64,000 nucleotides of DNA from Pirellula sp. (lineage in GTDB: Bacteria > Planctomycetota > Planctomycetia > Pirellulales > PNKZ01): contig PNKZ01000017.1 in the NCBI GenBank assembly GCA_013822735.1, positions 1 to 64,000 of the forward strand, read 5' to 3'. The position numbers were made by a program, and so were the translations under genes. Numbering within the stretch: the first letter of the stretch is position 1; every line of letters begins with the position of its first letter. Below the pieces are notes generated by a model that did no database searches, was not told where the DNA came from, and worked only from the letters and a program-made list of their open reading frames with translations. Below, one piece after another: positions 1 through 7,634 of the stretch.

Positions 1-7
1 GTTAGCT
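1..7 (+). repeat. Putative attC right-end core (GTTAGCT) of a truncated site
   Basis: The window begins with GTTAGCT, sixteen bases before the likely start of the first gene. The same kind of heptamer (GTTAGGC, GTTAGAC, GTTAGCC, GTTAGTC) closes the inverted-repeat sites at 742, 1532, 8052, 9530 and 10068, each time shortly upstream of a cassette gene. It is therefore read as the R' end of an attC site whose body lies outside the window. Seven bases alone prove nothing; the inference rests on position. Confidence 0.45.
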
Positions 8-22
8 TCGATGGAGGTGGCT

Positions 23-577
23 ATGAAACAGATTGCATTCGCCTTTCTAATGCTCGCCTCTGCACACTGCGATTTCCTTGCGGCCGCAGATACAAGATCG
101 GTCGAGCCGATCCCGTCGAAGTACGAAAAAGCGACTTCACTTGCCCTCTACGTCGAAAGCAATCAGTCACAGAAACTTGAAGAACGCGAAATTCGCATTT
201 TCAAGGTGAGGTTGATTAATCCCACGGATACTGCGATTTCATTTGAAGGGTACGGGGAAGCAGGCCCGTGGTACGACATCCAGACTTGGACTGATGGGCA
301 ATGGAAAGATTACTACGTCGGATGGTTCTGTGGCACCGGCCTGCGCAAATGCGTAATTCGACCGGGCGAGTCGTCTGTGATATTCGTTGACATCGACACA
401 ACAAGAGCTCGTTTTCCCGTTAGGGTCGGTGTTAGGTACACTCTTGAGAACGGCGCGAAGCCCGCGGCGCAAACGGTCTGGTCGGACCGAATAGAGAAGA
501 ACTCTACTTACGTCGATCCGAAACCGCTGCCGCAGCCGCCGACATTCAAAAAACGGTATCCGCCGCCTGCACGGTAG
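23..577 (+). CDS. Secreted hypothetical protein, cassette gene 1
   Basis: Unrecognised protein of 184 residues. The ATG at 23 is preferred over the in-frame ATG at 11 because GGAGGTGG sits just before it and because translation then opens directly with a signal peptide (MKQIAFAFLMLASAHCDFLAAAD, cleavage probably after the Ala run). The mature part is hydrophilic, with several Trp and Tyr residues and a proline-rich tail (KPLPQPPTFKKRYPPP). Two cysteines in GWFCGTGLRKC could form a disulfide in the periplasm. The gene is followed by an attC-like site (618-742) and is oriented as all other cassettes are, so it is read as a mobile cassette gene. Function unknown. Confidence 0.7.
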   Translation: MKQIAFAFLMLASAHCDFLAAADTRSVEPIPSKYEKATSLALYVESNQSQKLEEREIRIFKVRLINPTDTAISFEGYGEAGPWYDIQTWTDGQWKDYYVGWFCGTGLRKCVIRPGESSVIFVDIDTTRARFPVRVGVRYTLENGAKPAAQTVWSDRIEKNSTYVDPKPLPQPPTFKKRYPPPAR

Positions 578-617
578 CCAACAGATCAACTTCCTATTGG
601 CCGCTGGTGAAGTCCGA

Positions 618-742
618 CGCTAACAATACGCTGCAGTCGACCCGCCCGTCGTTCGGAGCTTTGGCGCGCTCGCTTCGGTCGCGTTACAATTCGATTCGAC
701 TCGCCCGTCGTCCGGGCGGGCAACTGAGCACAATCGTTAGGC
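618..742 (+). repeat. attC: attC-like recombination site 1
   Basis: Imperfect inverted repeat of 125 bp. The left end reads CGCTAACAATACGCT followed by GACCCGCCCG; the right end reads CGGGCGGGCAACTGAGC then CAATCGTTAGGC. The reverse complement of the right arm (GCCTAACGATTG, then GCCCGCCCG) aligns with the left arm with a few bulges, as in integron attC sites. The terminal GTTAGGC fits GTTRRRY perfectly. The loop between the arms is long, as in chromosomal-integron sites. It lies between the stop at 577 and the start at 757. Confidence 0.8.
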
Positions 743-756
743 CGCTCAACCACACC

Positions 757-1335
757 ATGCGCCAATTCGACGACATCGTTCAGAAACTGCGGCAGCACTT
801 TGGAGCCGTGACTGTTAACCCGCCAGTGAGTGACGTTGCGCTTCGCGAGTTGCACAAGCGCGTCGCTGGTGTCCCCGACGTGCTGCTTTCATTCTGGCGC
901 TACTGCGATGGCATTCGTGTCACACGTTTTGAGGAAGGTGAATTGTTCGGCATTGAGGAGTCACTTTCGTACTATCCACTTTGCGGCGACGCCCAACGGC
1001 TTGGCAGGTTCGTTCCGTTACGAGGCGACGGTTGCGGAGACTACGATTGCCTGATTATCGGAGACGGACCTTGCGAGAGAGCGATGGTCTTCTGGGACCA
1101 CGACGTTTACGACGGAGCGGCGTATTTGCTCGGAGGCTCGTTACTCAATTATCTCGACATGTGGGCGGACCACATGGTGCACGAGTTTTTGCCAAGCGGC
1201 GAGAGAGCCCCTGAGGATCAGCACCCTTGGCCATTCGACGAGGCATGGATGCGCCGGCGCGACCCGATCGCAGATAGGTTGCTAGGCGACGAGTCCTCAC
1301 GTCGTTGGTTGTTGAGGCAGGATAACTTGACCTAG
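757..1335 (+). CDS. SMI1/KNR4 (SUKH) family protein, cassette gene 2
   Basis: Protein of 192 residues starting at ATG 757, fifteen bases after the attC core GTTAGGC; the open frame upstream of this ATG runs through the attC site and is not expected to be coding. The body has SUKH/SMI1-KNR4 features: an N-terminal helix with VPDVLLSFWRYCDGIRV, then FGIEESLSYYPL, VPLRGDGCGDYDCLIIGD and MVFWDHDVYDGAAYLLGGSLLNYLDMW. Bacterial SUKH proteins are known as immunity proteins against polymorphic or contact-dependent toxins; no toxin is visible next to it, so an orphan-immunity role is only an inference. The family call is by eye, fairly secure. Confidence 0.75.
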   Translation: MRQFDDIVQKLRQHFGAVTVNPPVSDVALRELHKRVAGVPDVLLSFWRYCDGIRVTRFEEGELFGIEESLSYYPLCGDAQRLGRFVPLRGDGCGDYDCLIIGDGPCERAMVFWDHDVYDGAAYLLGGSLLNYLDMWADHMVHEFLPSGERAPEDQHPWPFDEAWMRRRDPIADRLLGDESSRRWLLRQDNLT

Positions 1336-1351
1336 GCGAGAGACACGAGCG

Positions 1352-1358
1352 GCCTAAC
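1352..1358 (+). repeat. Orphan attC left-end heptamer GCCTAAC
   Basis: GCCTAAC fits RYYYAAC exactly and lies 17 bp after the SUKH stop codon, where the left end of an attC is expected. The complementary arm that forms site 2 pairs instead with the TATAACC at 1409, so this heptamer may be the remnant of an older or duplicated site. Weak as a stand-alone feature. Confidence 0.35.
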
Positions 1359-1407
1359 AGTTTTACGGCCTGTGCATTCAAGTAGGGGCACGGGTGGCGA
1401 GGTTCTC

Positions 1408-1532
1408 GTATAACCATTTGCTCCAGTCGGCCCGCCGGTCTTACGGCCGATTTGGCTCATGCGCTTTGAGTGCGTTAGGATAGTTCCCGATCTCGCTCGC
1501 TTCGGGCGGGCAACTGATCAACACCGTTAGAC
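1408..1532 (+). repeat. attC: attC-like recombination site 2
   Basis: Inverted repeat of 125 bp, the same length as site 1. Left arm: TATAACCATTTGCTCCAGTC then GGCCCGCC; right arm: TCGGGCGGGCAACTGATCAA then CACCGTTAGAC. The right stem CGGGCGGGCAACTGA is identical to that of site 1. The final GTTAGAC matches GTTRRRY. The left heptamer GTATAAC deviates from RYYYAAC at one position. Confidence 0.75.
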
Positions 1533-1603
1533 GATTCCGTGCTCCATCCCATGGGTCGAACCATTCGATGCGGTCGTCCCGCCGACTTCCCGTTGGTTTT
1601 GCA

Positions 1604-1863
1604 ATGACACCTTCGCGCCTGCTGCCTTTGATGCTGATCGCCGTCCTGGCGCCGGCGTCTCGCGGCGCCGATTGGGTGACCAAATTAGTCGCGTGCCCGC
1701 GGGCGAAATCGAACTCTGCGCCTTCTTCTCCGACGACTATTCGATCGACTTAGGATCAGGACAAATCAGTGACGCCGACTTGAAGAAGGTGGGTTTGAAG
1801 CTCACCGCAAAATCCGACATCGACTTAGGGACGATCGTGCTGAAGGGTTGGCCGCCGAAGTAG
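1604..1863 (+). pseudogene. Frameshifted small secreted protein, cassette gene 3
   Basis: Two overlapping frames together read as one small exported protein. The frame of ATG 1604 encodes a clear signal peptide (MTPSRLLPLMLIAVLAPASRGADW) and then drifts into a Pro/Ser/Ala-rich nonsense tail ending at 1753. The next frame, from about 1672 to the stop at 1863, carries the convincing mature part (RVPAGEIELCAFFSDDYSIDL, then ISDADLKKVGLKLTAKSDIDLGTIVLKGWPPK). A single-base indel around 1670-1680 would join them. It may be a decayed gene or a sequencing error. It lies 70 bp after attC site 2, and no attC follows it. Confidence 0.5.
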
Positions 1864-2157
1864 AAACACTATGGATCGCGACCAGTCGCGGCCCGTTGTC
1901 GACTCCGGTCACTCACGTTTCCGGCTCGCTTCGGACAATGGCCTGAGAGCGTACTCTTCTCCACCGGCTGGTCGGCGCGATACCAGTGCGTCTCCGCCAT
2001 CTCTTGCTGCGCAGGAGCGAATCCGCGATCTCCGTGGTTCGGTATGAAATGTGCTCGCTTATGTCCGAACTCCGGAGCGGCGGCCTTCCGAGAGTCGTCG
2101 CACGGCGATGCTATCTTGCCGAATTTTGGTCGTTCTCCTGCAAATACCTCGGCATCT
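1864..2157. other. Intergenic stretch without recognised feature
   Basis: About 290 bases between the broken cassette gene and the AI-2E transporter. No TAAC/GTTA-bounded inverted repeat could be found, so the cassette array seems to break off here. An in-frame extension of the transporter frame exists from 2044, but its translation does not look like protein. Confidence 0.4.
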
Positions 2158-3981
2158 ATGGCTAAAGCTCAACCGGTCGGGATTCACGCGTCGCTGCAAT
2201 TCCTCGCGACGTTTGTCTTGGTCGTGACGATCCTTTACGTCGGCCGGCCGGTCTTACTGCCGATCGGGATGGCCGCGCTCGGCGCATTCTTGCTCACGCC
2301 GGCGATTAAGTTTCTCGAACGTCGCCGCTTTCCGCGGTTGCTGGCCGTGGTGACGGTCGCCGCTCTGGCGGTGGGCGTCGTCGTCGGCTTTAGCTCGCTC
2401 GTGGCGACCGAGTTCGGCGGCTTCTCGGCGAAGGTTCCGATCTATCGCGACAATCTCGTGCATCGACTCGACGGCCTGCGCGTCGGCGGCGGGATCATGG
2501 ACGACATCAAGGGGGTCTTGAACGACGTCACACGCTCGATCGAGCACCCCGACGCTCCTGCCCCGGCCGTAGCGAACGACCAAATCGTACGCGTCGTCGA
2601 AACCTCGGACGACACGTTTGGTCGGATCCAATCGATCATGTCGGCCGTGATCGCTCCCCTAGCCGGAACGGGCGTCGTGCTCGTGTTGATGGTTTTCGTA
2701 CTATTGAGCCGCGAAGATCTGCGCAATCGGATCGTTCGTTTGTCGGGCAAGCACTTTGCGCTGACCACGAGAACGCTCGACGATTTAGGGTCGCGGATTA
2801 GCCGCTATCTCGTGGCCGTCGTCATCGTCAACGGCGGCTACGGAGCGGTCGTCGGCCTCGGCCTGTGGATGATCGGCGTCGACTACGCGGTATTGTGGGG
2901 AGCGCTCGCCGGCGTACTCCGATTTATTCCGTACATCGGGCCGGCGGTCGGCATCTCGCTTCCGCTCGGGATGGCCTTCATCCAGTTTCCGGCGACGGAC
3001 TGGACGCATTTCACCGCCACGGCGATCTTCCTCGGCGTGTTGGAAACGCTTACGAACATCGTCGTCGAACCGCTTACCTACGGCTACAGCATCGGCGTTT
3101 CGATGCCTGCTCTCTTGGTCGCCGCGATCTTTTGGTCATGGGTCTGGGGACCGATGGGCCTGCTGCTCTCCGTTCCCATCACGGTGACGCTCGTCGTGCT
3201 CGGCGAATACATTCCGGCGCTGGAACTCCTGGCCGTCGTGCTGGGAGACAAGCCGGCGCTCGACAGCCATGTGATCTATTACCAGCGGTTGTTGGCGGGA
3301 GACGTAGAAGAAGCCGAGGAAATTCTCGATGCGGAAGTGAAATCGGTCGGCGTGCTGGAAGCGTACGACGCCGTCGCGGTTCGCGCCGTAACGATGGCCG
3401 AGCGCGACCTGCATTTAGGAAAGCTGACCACGAGCGAGCATGACGCCGTGGTGGAAGGAACGACCGACTACGTCGAAGAACGCGCGGCGGCGTCGACAAC
3501 TTCTTCCGACGCCGTATTGCGGGCCCGCATCATCGGCTGTCCGGTGCGCGACACGGGCGACGAGATGGCGCTGCGGATCTTGCAGCGACATTTGACGAGC
3601 GCCGGCGACGGCGATCTGCGAATCCTCTCCTCGACGACGCTGGCCTCGGAAATGATCGCGCAGATCGAGGAAGCGCAGCCCGACGCGGTCTGCTTATCGA
3701 GCTTGGGGCCGCTCGGCAGGCGGCAATTGCGGTACCTTTCCAAGCGCGTGCGACAGAAAAACCCGCAACTGCGAATCATCGTCGGAAATTGGGGCGATCG
3801 CGGCAAGGAGGCCGACAAGGTGGCGGCGAGCCTCAAAGATCAATGCGGCGCCAACGTCGTGTTTACGACTCTCGCGGCGGCGCATGAGTATCTGCAAACC
3901 TTAACGCCGCGGCCGCCGGTCGTGCCCGCAGGCGCTATCACCGCGAGCGTTCCTGAAAGCAGCTTGGCCGCTGCTCACTAA
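2158..3981 (+). CDS. AI-2E family transporter with C-terminal B12-fold-like domain
   Basis: Integral inner-membrane protein of 607 residues. Start at ATG 2158 (MAKAQPVGIHASLQFLATF) is chosen because the 38 residues ahead of it look non-coding. Residues about 10-355 form the AI-2E/PerM-type permease with eight or so hydrophobic segments and the conserved stretch RFIPYIGPAVGISLPLGMAF. From about 355 a soluble region follows: a helical cap-like part (YYQRLLAGDVEEAEEILDAEV) and, at 455-580, an alpha/beta domain resembling cobalamin-binding folds (ARIIGCPVRDTGDEMALRIL, then PDAVCLSSLG and LRIIVGNWG). The DxHxxG motif that ligates B12 is absent (GCPVRDTGDE at its place), so B12 binding is doubtful; it may be a sensory relic. 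Substrate unknown. It is the first gene of the segment separating the two cassette blocks. Confidence 0.85.
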   Translation: MAKAQPVGIHASLQFLATFVLVVTILYVGRPVLLPIGMAALGAFLLTPAIKFLERRRFPRLLAVVTVAALAVGVVVGFSSLVATEFGGFSAKVPIYRDNLVHRLDGLRVGGGIMDDIKGVLNDVTRSIEHPDAPAPAVANDQIVRVVETSDDTFGRIQSIMSAVIAPLAGTGVVLVLMVFVLLSREDLRNRIVRLSGKHFALTTRTLDDLGSRISRYLVAVVIVNGGYGAVVGLGLWMIGVDYAVLWGALAGVLRFIPYIGPAVGISLPLGMAFIQFPATDWTHFTATAIFLGVLETLTNIVVEPLTYGYSIGVSMPALLVAAIFWSWVWGPMGLLLSVPITVTLVVLGEYIPALELLAVVLGDKPALDSHVIYYQRLLAGDVEEAEEILDAEVKSVGVLEAYDAVAVRAVTMAERDLHLGKLTTSEHDAVVEGTTDYVEERAAASTTSSDAVLRARIIGCPVRDTGDEMALRILQRHLTSAGDGDLRILSSTTLASEMIAQIEEAQPDAVCLSSLGPLGRRQLRYLSKRVRQKNPQLRIIVGNWGDRGKEADKVAASLKDQCGANVVFTTLAAAHEYLQTLTPRPPVVPAGAITASVPESSLAAAH

Positions 3982-4298
3982 GTGTTGAAGTCGAACGACG
4001 CCGGCGCGGCAATGGAGTATGAGCCAAGAGGCTGCAGCGAATAACGACGCTTCGCTCGCTCTCCTACCCAAGAATGGGGAGCGAGGTAGGAAGTGGCGCC
4101 CCGGCATATTCGGCACGATCGGCATGGCGGGCCGCGACTTGATTGCCGTCCTGTGAGGTTTACTGCTCGGGCGTCGGCGGGCCAAAATCGCCGAACGCTC
4201 CCTTGTTCTGACGTAGGCTTCCTTGTGGTTCGACGACGCCCTTCGTCGAGCCCGTCAGCCCTCGGATTCGGCAGCGCACTCCCTTCCCGCGGCGGAAT
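3982..4298. other. Intergenic stretch without recognised feature
   Basis: 317 bases between the AI-2E gene and the next forward gene. No RNA gene or strong promoter was seen. A short imperfect inverted repeat (CTCCTACCCAAG near 4061 and GGTAGGAAG near 4084) could be a weak terminator after the transporter. Confidence 0.3.
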
Positions 4299-4868
4299 AT
4301 GTCTCACAATTTGGAACTCGCGACCCGTTCGGCGTCGCACGCAGGCGTCGCTCTCCAAGATCCCGTTCAAGACTCCGCCGAAGACTCGGTCGCCGAACTC
4401 GATGCGCGCTTTGACGCGGTCGAAGCGTTGCTCCGGCAATGCGACGACGGAGAGTTCCCGGCGAATGAACCTGCCGCGCCGTCGCCCGCAAAACGCGAAC
4501 CGCGCCGCTCGCGCCGCACGGTGGCGACCGCCGTTCGTCGCGCCATGTGGCGGCTTGCGGCCCATCCGCAGACCGTCGACATGATTCAAGAAGCGATCAC
4601 CGCACGGCCGGTGCCGTGTCACGAAGCTCGCCCGATCGCATTCGGCGACGTGCTACAACTCCTCGCCGCGCAGCCCGGGCTCCGTCCGTTGCTGCTCCGT
4701 CCGCGGCATCCCGTCGGCCGTGCGATCGGCGTCATCGACCAGCGGCTCGGCCGCTTGGTGCTGGTGGTCGAATCGGCGCCCGACGACACGGCCCGATTCC
4801 GCCTGCCGGCCGTTCGCTCGCCGCACGTCGAAGGGCTGCTCCAGGCGGCCTTCGGCCTGGCGTTCTAA
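4299..4868 (+). CDS. Hypothetical protein
   Basis: Protein of 189 residues that I do not recognise. The N-terminal third is acidic (DPVQDSAEDSVAELDARFDAVEALLRQCDDGEF), the centre is basic and arginine-rich, and the C-terminal half (VLQLLAAQPGLRPLLLRPRHP, then VGRAIGVIDQRLGRLVLVVESAP) looks folded with two predicted beta strands. No signal peptide or membrane segment. It converges with the ion-channel gene, with 25 bp between the stop codons. The coding assignment rests on length and amino-acid pattern only. Confidence 0.5.
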   Translation: MSHNLELATRSASHAGVALQDPVQDSAEDSVAELDARFDAVEALLRQCDDGEFPANEPAAPSPAKREPRRSRRTVATAVRRAMWRLAAHPQTVDMIQEAITARPVPCHEARPIAFGDVLQLLAAQPGLRPLLLRPRHPVGRAIGVIDQRLGRLVLVVESAPDDTARFRLPAVRSPHVEGLLQAAFGLAF

Positions 4869-4893
4869 AACGAAACTTCCATCGGCCGCGCGT

Positions 4894-6042
4894 TCAATGA
4901 AAATGCTCGTCGGCGCCGCGCGCCGCAGGCAGGGCGCCCAGGTCGGGCGAGCGCTGCATCCAGGGACTGGTTTGCCAGTTGTCGATCGGCACATCGGCCG
5001 GCAGAAACGGCGGCAGCGTGAACTGCAGATTCTCTCCTAGGGCATACACGAACGGTTCGTACAAGGCGCGCAGCTCCGTCAGCGCCGAGGCGACTTGCGG
5101 CTCATCGCGAATCTCCAGCCCCGCGGCGCGCAGCGATTCGAGCAGCCGCGCCAGTCGCTCCGGCGGCAGACGATCGATCGGCGGACTCAGCGGCGGCAAT
5201 TGTGCGACGAGCCCCAGATCGACGGCCGCATGCCGGGCCATCGCAAACGTCAGGCGTGCCTGATAGTCGTCGGCGTGTTTCGCGTTGGCGATCAACACGG
5301 CCGTGGTGTCTAACATCGTGGTCAGCGCGGCCACCCAAGATTGGTTGTCGTGCTGCGAACGATAAAACCGAAGCACCGGAAACGAGATGTGGCTTTCCAA
5401 CAGCTCCGCCGCCCACCGTTCCCACTCCGACAAGAGCCCGCCGCTGTTCACCGCCCCTCCGCGCATCGCGAGACGCCGCAGAAGTTCGCCGGCCGTGGGA
5501 GGCGACCCGGCGCGGGCATCCAAGAGCGAAATCGTCACCTCGCGCCGCGAGAACGTTTGGTAGATCACCGGCAAGTAACTGAGCACGACGGCCAAGAACG
5601 CAAACCCGATCCCCGCTTCGGCGATGCTCAGCATGCGACCGACGACGCCGACCGGGACGATATCGCCGTAGCCGAGCGTGAAGAACGTCGTGCCGCTGAA
5701 GTAGAAGTAGTCCACCACTCCCCGTTCGTCGATGTCGGGAAAGACGAGCGCAGTGTTCAGCGACCAATGCAGCAGCGCGAAGCCCGCAATGAGGCCGGCG
5801 GCCCAAACCGTGATGAGACCAAACAGTGACATCGGGCCGAAGGTTCCGAGGAACCCGTAGCGGAGCCAACCTTGCGGCAGGAGCAGCGCCGCCTTGCCCC
5901 ACAGCAGCCACGCGTATCGATAGTAAACGCGCGCCAAGCGGTAACCGTGGCGCACGCGCCGCGGCAGGATCACCACTTCGAACGTGTCGATCATGATGCC
6001 GATGATGATCGCGAGCGCGACGACGATTCCGATCCACGACAT
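4894..6042 (-). CDS. Two-helix potassium channel family protein
   Basis: Membrane protein of 382 residues with a pore module of the Ion_trans_2 type. After an N-terminal hydrophobic segment (residues 3-20) and a further one (70-92), the pore loop carries the selectivity filter TLGYGD at residues 122-127, then a second pore-lining helix (GRMLSIAEAGIGFAFLAVVLSYLPVIY). The cytoplasmic C-terminal 230 residues are mostly helical, without a recognisable RCK (TrkA-N) nucleotide motif; the part LESHISFPVLRFYRSQHDNQSW resembles regions seen in bacterial two-TM channels annotated only as potassium channel family. It should mediate K+ flux in the inner membrane; gating unknown. The gene converges with the preceding hypothetical. 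Confidence 0.85.
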   Translation of the reverse strand: MSWIGIVVALAIIIGIMIDTFEVVILPRRVRHGYRLARVYYRYAWLLWGKAALLLPQGWLRYGFLGTFGPMSLFGLITVWAAGLIAGFALLHWSLNTALVFPDIDERGVVDYFYFSGTTFFTLGYGDIVPVGVVGRMLSIAEAGIGFAFLAVVLSYLPVIYQTFSRREVTISLLDARAGSPPTAGELLRRLAMRGGAVNSGGLLSEWERWAAELLESHISFPVLRFYRSQHDNQSWVAALTTMLDTTAVLIANAKHADDYQARLTFAMARHAAVDLGLVAQLPPLSPPIDRLPPERLARLLESLRAAGLEIRDEPQVASALTELRALYEPFVYALGENLQFTLPPFLPADVPIDNWQTSPWMQRSPDLGALPAARGADEHFH

Positions 6043-6155
6043 AGTTAAGGTTTTCCGTACGCGAAGTGAGCGAGCATCGGCGGGCGACTACCCGAGGCCG
6101 TCGTCGGCCGCCGAGCGCCGGTATTGTAAACCAAGCGGTTGCTACGCGCATTTTG

Positions 6156-6640
6156 GTGCGCCGGACCGACATTTTCCTGCGCGCTGTTGCGCACGGGATG
6201 TAAAAATCGCGCAACAAGCCGTTCGACGAAGTGCGCGGCCGGGGCGAGTTTGCGCACTACCCGACGACGAGCGTCCGCCGCAGCGCGCCGTTTCCGGCAA
6301 ATGTTGCCGCCGACCGCGCCCGAAATCGCCGTAAGTCCTCGTCGTGCGCGCCGTGCGCTGCGCACAGCGCCAGGCCCGCAGTGCGCGGCCTTGTTGGTAA
6401 GCGCTCCGACGCGCACTCGGAGGGGTCGGTTGTGCGCATTGCGAGGACTTAGTGCGCAGGACTTACGTCGATTGGGCGGAGCGCGCCTGAGCCCTCGGCG
6501 AGCCGCCTGCAGGGAGCGGAGCCGAACCGCCGGCCGCCGACCGGCCATCTTGCTGCGCAGAGGTTTCAAGCGGCACATCGAAATATCCTCCTCGCATTCT
6601 CCCCTCGCCCCTTGCGGGAGAGGGGCCGGGGGTGAGGGGT
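6156..6640 (+). repeat. Dispersed TGCGCA-rich repeat, copy A
   Basis: Non-coding element of about 485 bp whose reverse-complement relative lies at 49502-49920. Shared landmarks in the same order: CATTTTCCTGCGCG (6170), a GTGCGCG segment, CCTTGTTGGTAAGCGCTCCG (6389), GGGGTCGGTTGTGCGCA (6422), ACTTACGTCGATT (6461), GAGCGGAGCCG (6515) and finally a CTCCCCTCGCC...GCGGGAGAGGGG hairpin (6599). The hexamer TGCGCA or its core GTGCGC recurs at least eight times. Frames crossing it give Arg-rich peptides that are not credible proteins. No transposase is present. Confidence 0.75.
6598..6640. repeat. CCCCTCGCCCC palindromic intergenic repeat
   Basis: Self-complementary stretch: CCCCTCGCCCCTTGCGGGAG followed by AGGGG. 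Closely related copies occur at 40166-40195 and, diverged, at 49500-49533, always outside genes. It may act as a bidirectional hairpin or simply be a repetitive intergenic palindrome. Confidence 0.55.
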
Positions 6641-7096
6641 TCGTGGATCCAAAAAATGGCGCCCACTGCCCCCGGCGACTCGACGGGGGCTAAGACGCGC
6701 AAAATCTCACGCCGCATTATCCCCAACCCCACGATCCAAAATCCAGGCAAGTTTTGGCCGGCCCCAAGAATGCGCGCCGCGAAGTAGCGGTGGCCCAAAA
6801 GTTCCCTTGACGAACGCGCGCAACGACGTTCCCGTCGCATGGCAATATTTCCTGCCGACGTTCTTCGGCCGGCGTTCACGCAAACCAAGAGGCAGAAGCA
6901 CGCCGCCTGCGGCCGCATTGTTCCGCCGATCCTCGGAGTGATATCAAGAAATGATCTATCACGCATCGCGGCGCGTGAAAAATGAGGAAGCATCGACTAG
7001 GATGCGACTTACGGCAAAGCCGGCTCTGCGTGATAGGCCGCAAACTTGCCGTCTACGGGTGATAGACAGAAACTATCCAGCAACATCGCGGCTGCC
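6641..7096. other. Intergenic stretch between repeat A and cassette block 2
   Basis: About 455 bases with no convincing gene on either strand. There is a pair of complementary short words (GATCTATCACGC near 6951 and GCGTGATAGGC near 7029) that could form a long-range hairpin. No attC right end is recognisable before the gene at 7097, so the 5' boundary of the second cassette block is not resolved. Confidence 0.35.
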
Positions 7097-7498
7097 ATGG
7101 GCGATCACTTGACGAAACTCGACGCCGCGATTGACGAAAACCTTACGTCATTGATTACCAACCGCGGCTGGGTACCTTCGGGTTTCTGCGAGAACCCCTC
7201 TGGCTATGCCGTTAGGCGCTACACGGCAGGTGACGTGAGCATCGAGGTAGAGTACGAGCGCGGCTTGATAGATTTCAGTGTCGGGTCAATACGGTCCCGA
7301 GAGTCTTTGCGTAGTGCGTCGTTTATCCGCGACTTATTGGATCCGCCAAGATCCGGTCGCTGGAATCTTGGACTAGGTGCCGCCATTTTTGTCGATGAGC
7401 GATGGGACGACATCGTGAACCTGATGTCACCGGACCATTGGCATGCAACGATCCGCCGCATCGACGACCTGTACCGAGCCTCTAAAGGTGCCGGCTAA
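7097..7498 (+). CDS. Hypothetical protein, cassette gene 4
   Basis: Protein of 133 residues from ATG 7097 (MGDHLTKLDAAIDENLTSLI); an in-frame ATG at 7046 is possible but adds an unlikely leader. Composition is that of a small soluble alpha/beta protein (GYAVRRYTAGDVSIEVEYERGLIDFSVG, then WDDIVNLMSPDHWHATIRRIDDLY). No family recognised. The stop codon TAA is part of the GGCTAAC left end of attC site 3, a hallmark of cassette genes. Confidence 0.7.
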   Translation: MGDHLTKLDAAIDENLTSLITNRGWVPSGFCENPSGYAVRRYTAGDVSIEVEYERGLIDFSVGSIRSRESLRSASFIRDLLDPPRSGRWNLGLGAAIFVDERWDDIVNLMSPDHWHATIRRIDDLYRASKGAG

Positions 7499-7619
7499 CA
7501 ATTCGCTCCAGTTGGCCCGCCCGTCGTCCTGAACTTTGCATCGTGAGCTTCGAGCACGCTAGACTAAAACGGTACCCGTTCAACTTCGGGCGGGCAGCAA
7601 CTGACCAAAACCGTTCGAC
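7493..7619 (+). repeat. attC: attC-like recombination site 3
   Basis: Inverted repeat of 127 bp. It starts GGCTAACAATTCGCTCCAGT, then TGGCCCGCCCG, and ends TTCGGGCGGGCAGCAACTGA, then CCAAAACCGTTCGAC. The stems are near-identical to those of sites 1 and 2 (GCTCCAGT, GCCCGCC, CGGGCGGGC, CAACTGA), so the three belong to one site family despite being 6-7 kb apart. The right heptamer GTTCGAC has one mismatch to GTTRRRY. It overlaps the stop codon of the preceding gene. Confidence 0.8.
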
Positions 7620-7634
7620 CACTTCGGAGCACGC

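Noticed and set aside
6139-6693. 184-codon forward frame over repeat A
   Set aside because: Translation is Arg/Ala-rich. Similar peptides appear in repeat B only because the DNA element is shared; conserved blocks occur in several frames at once.
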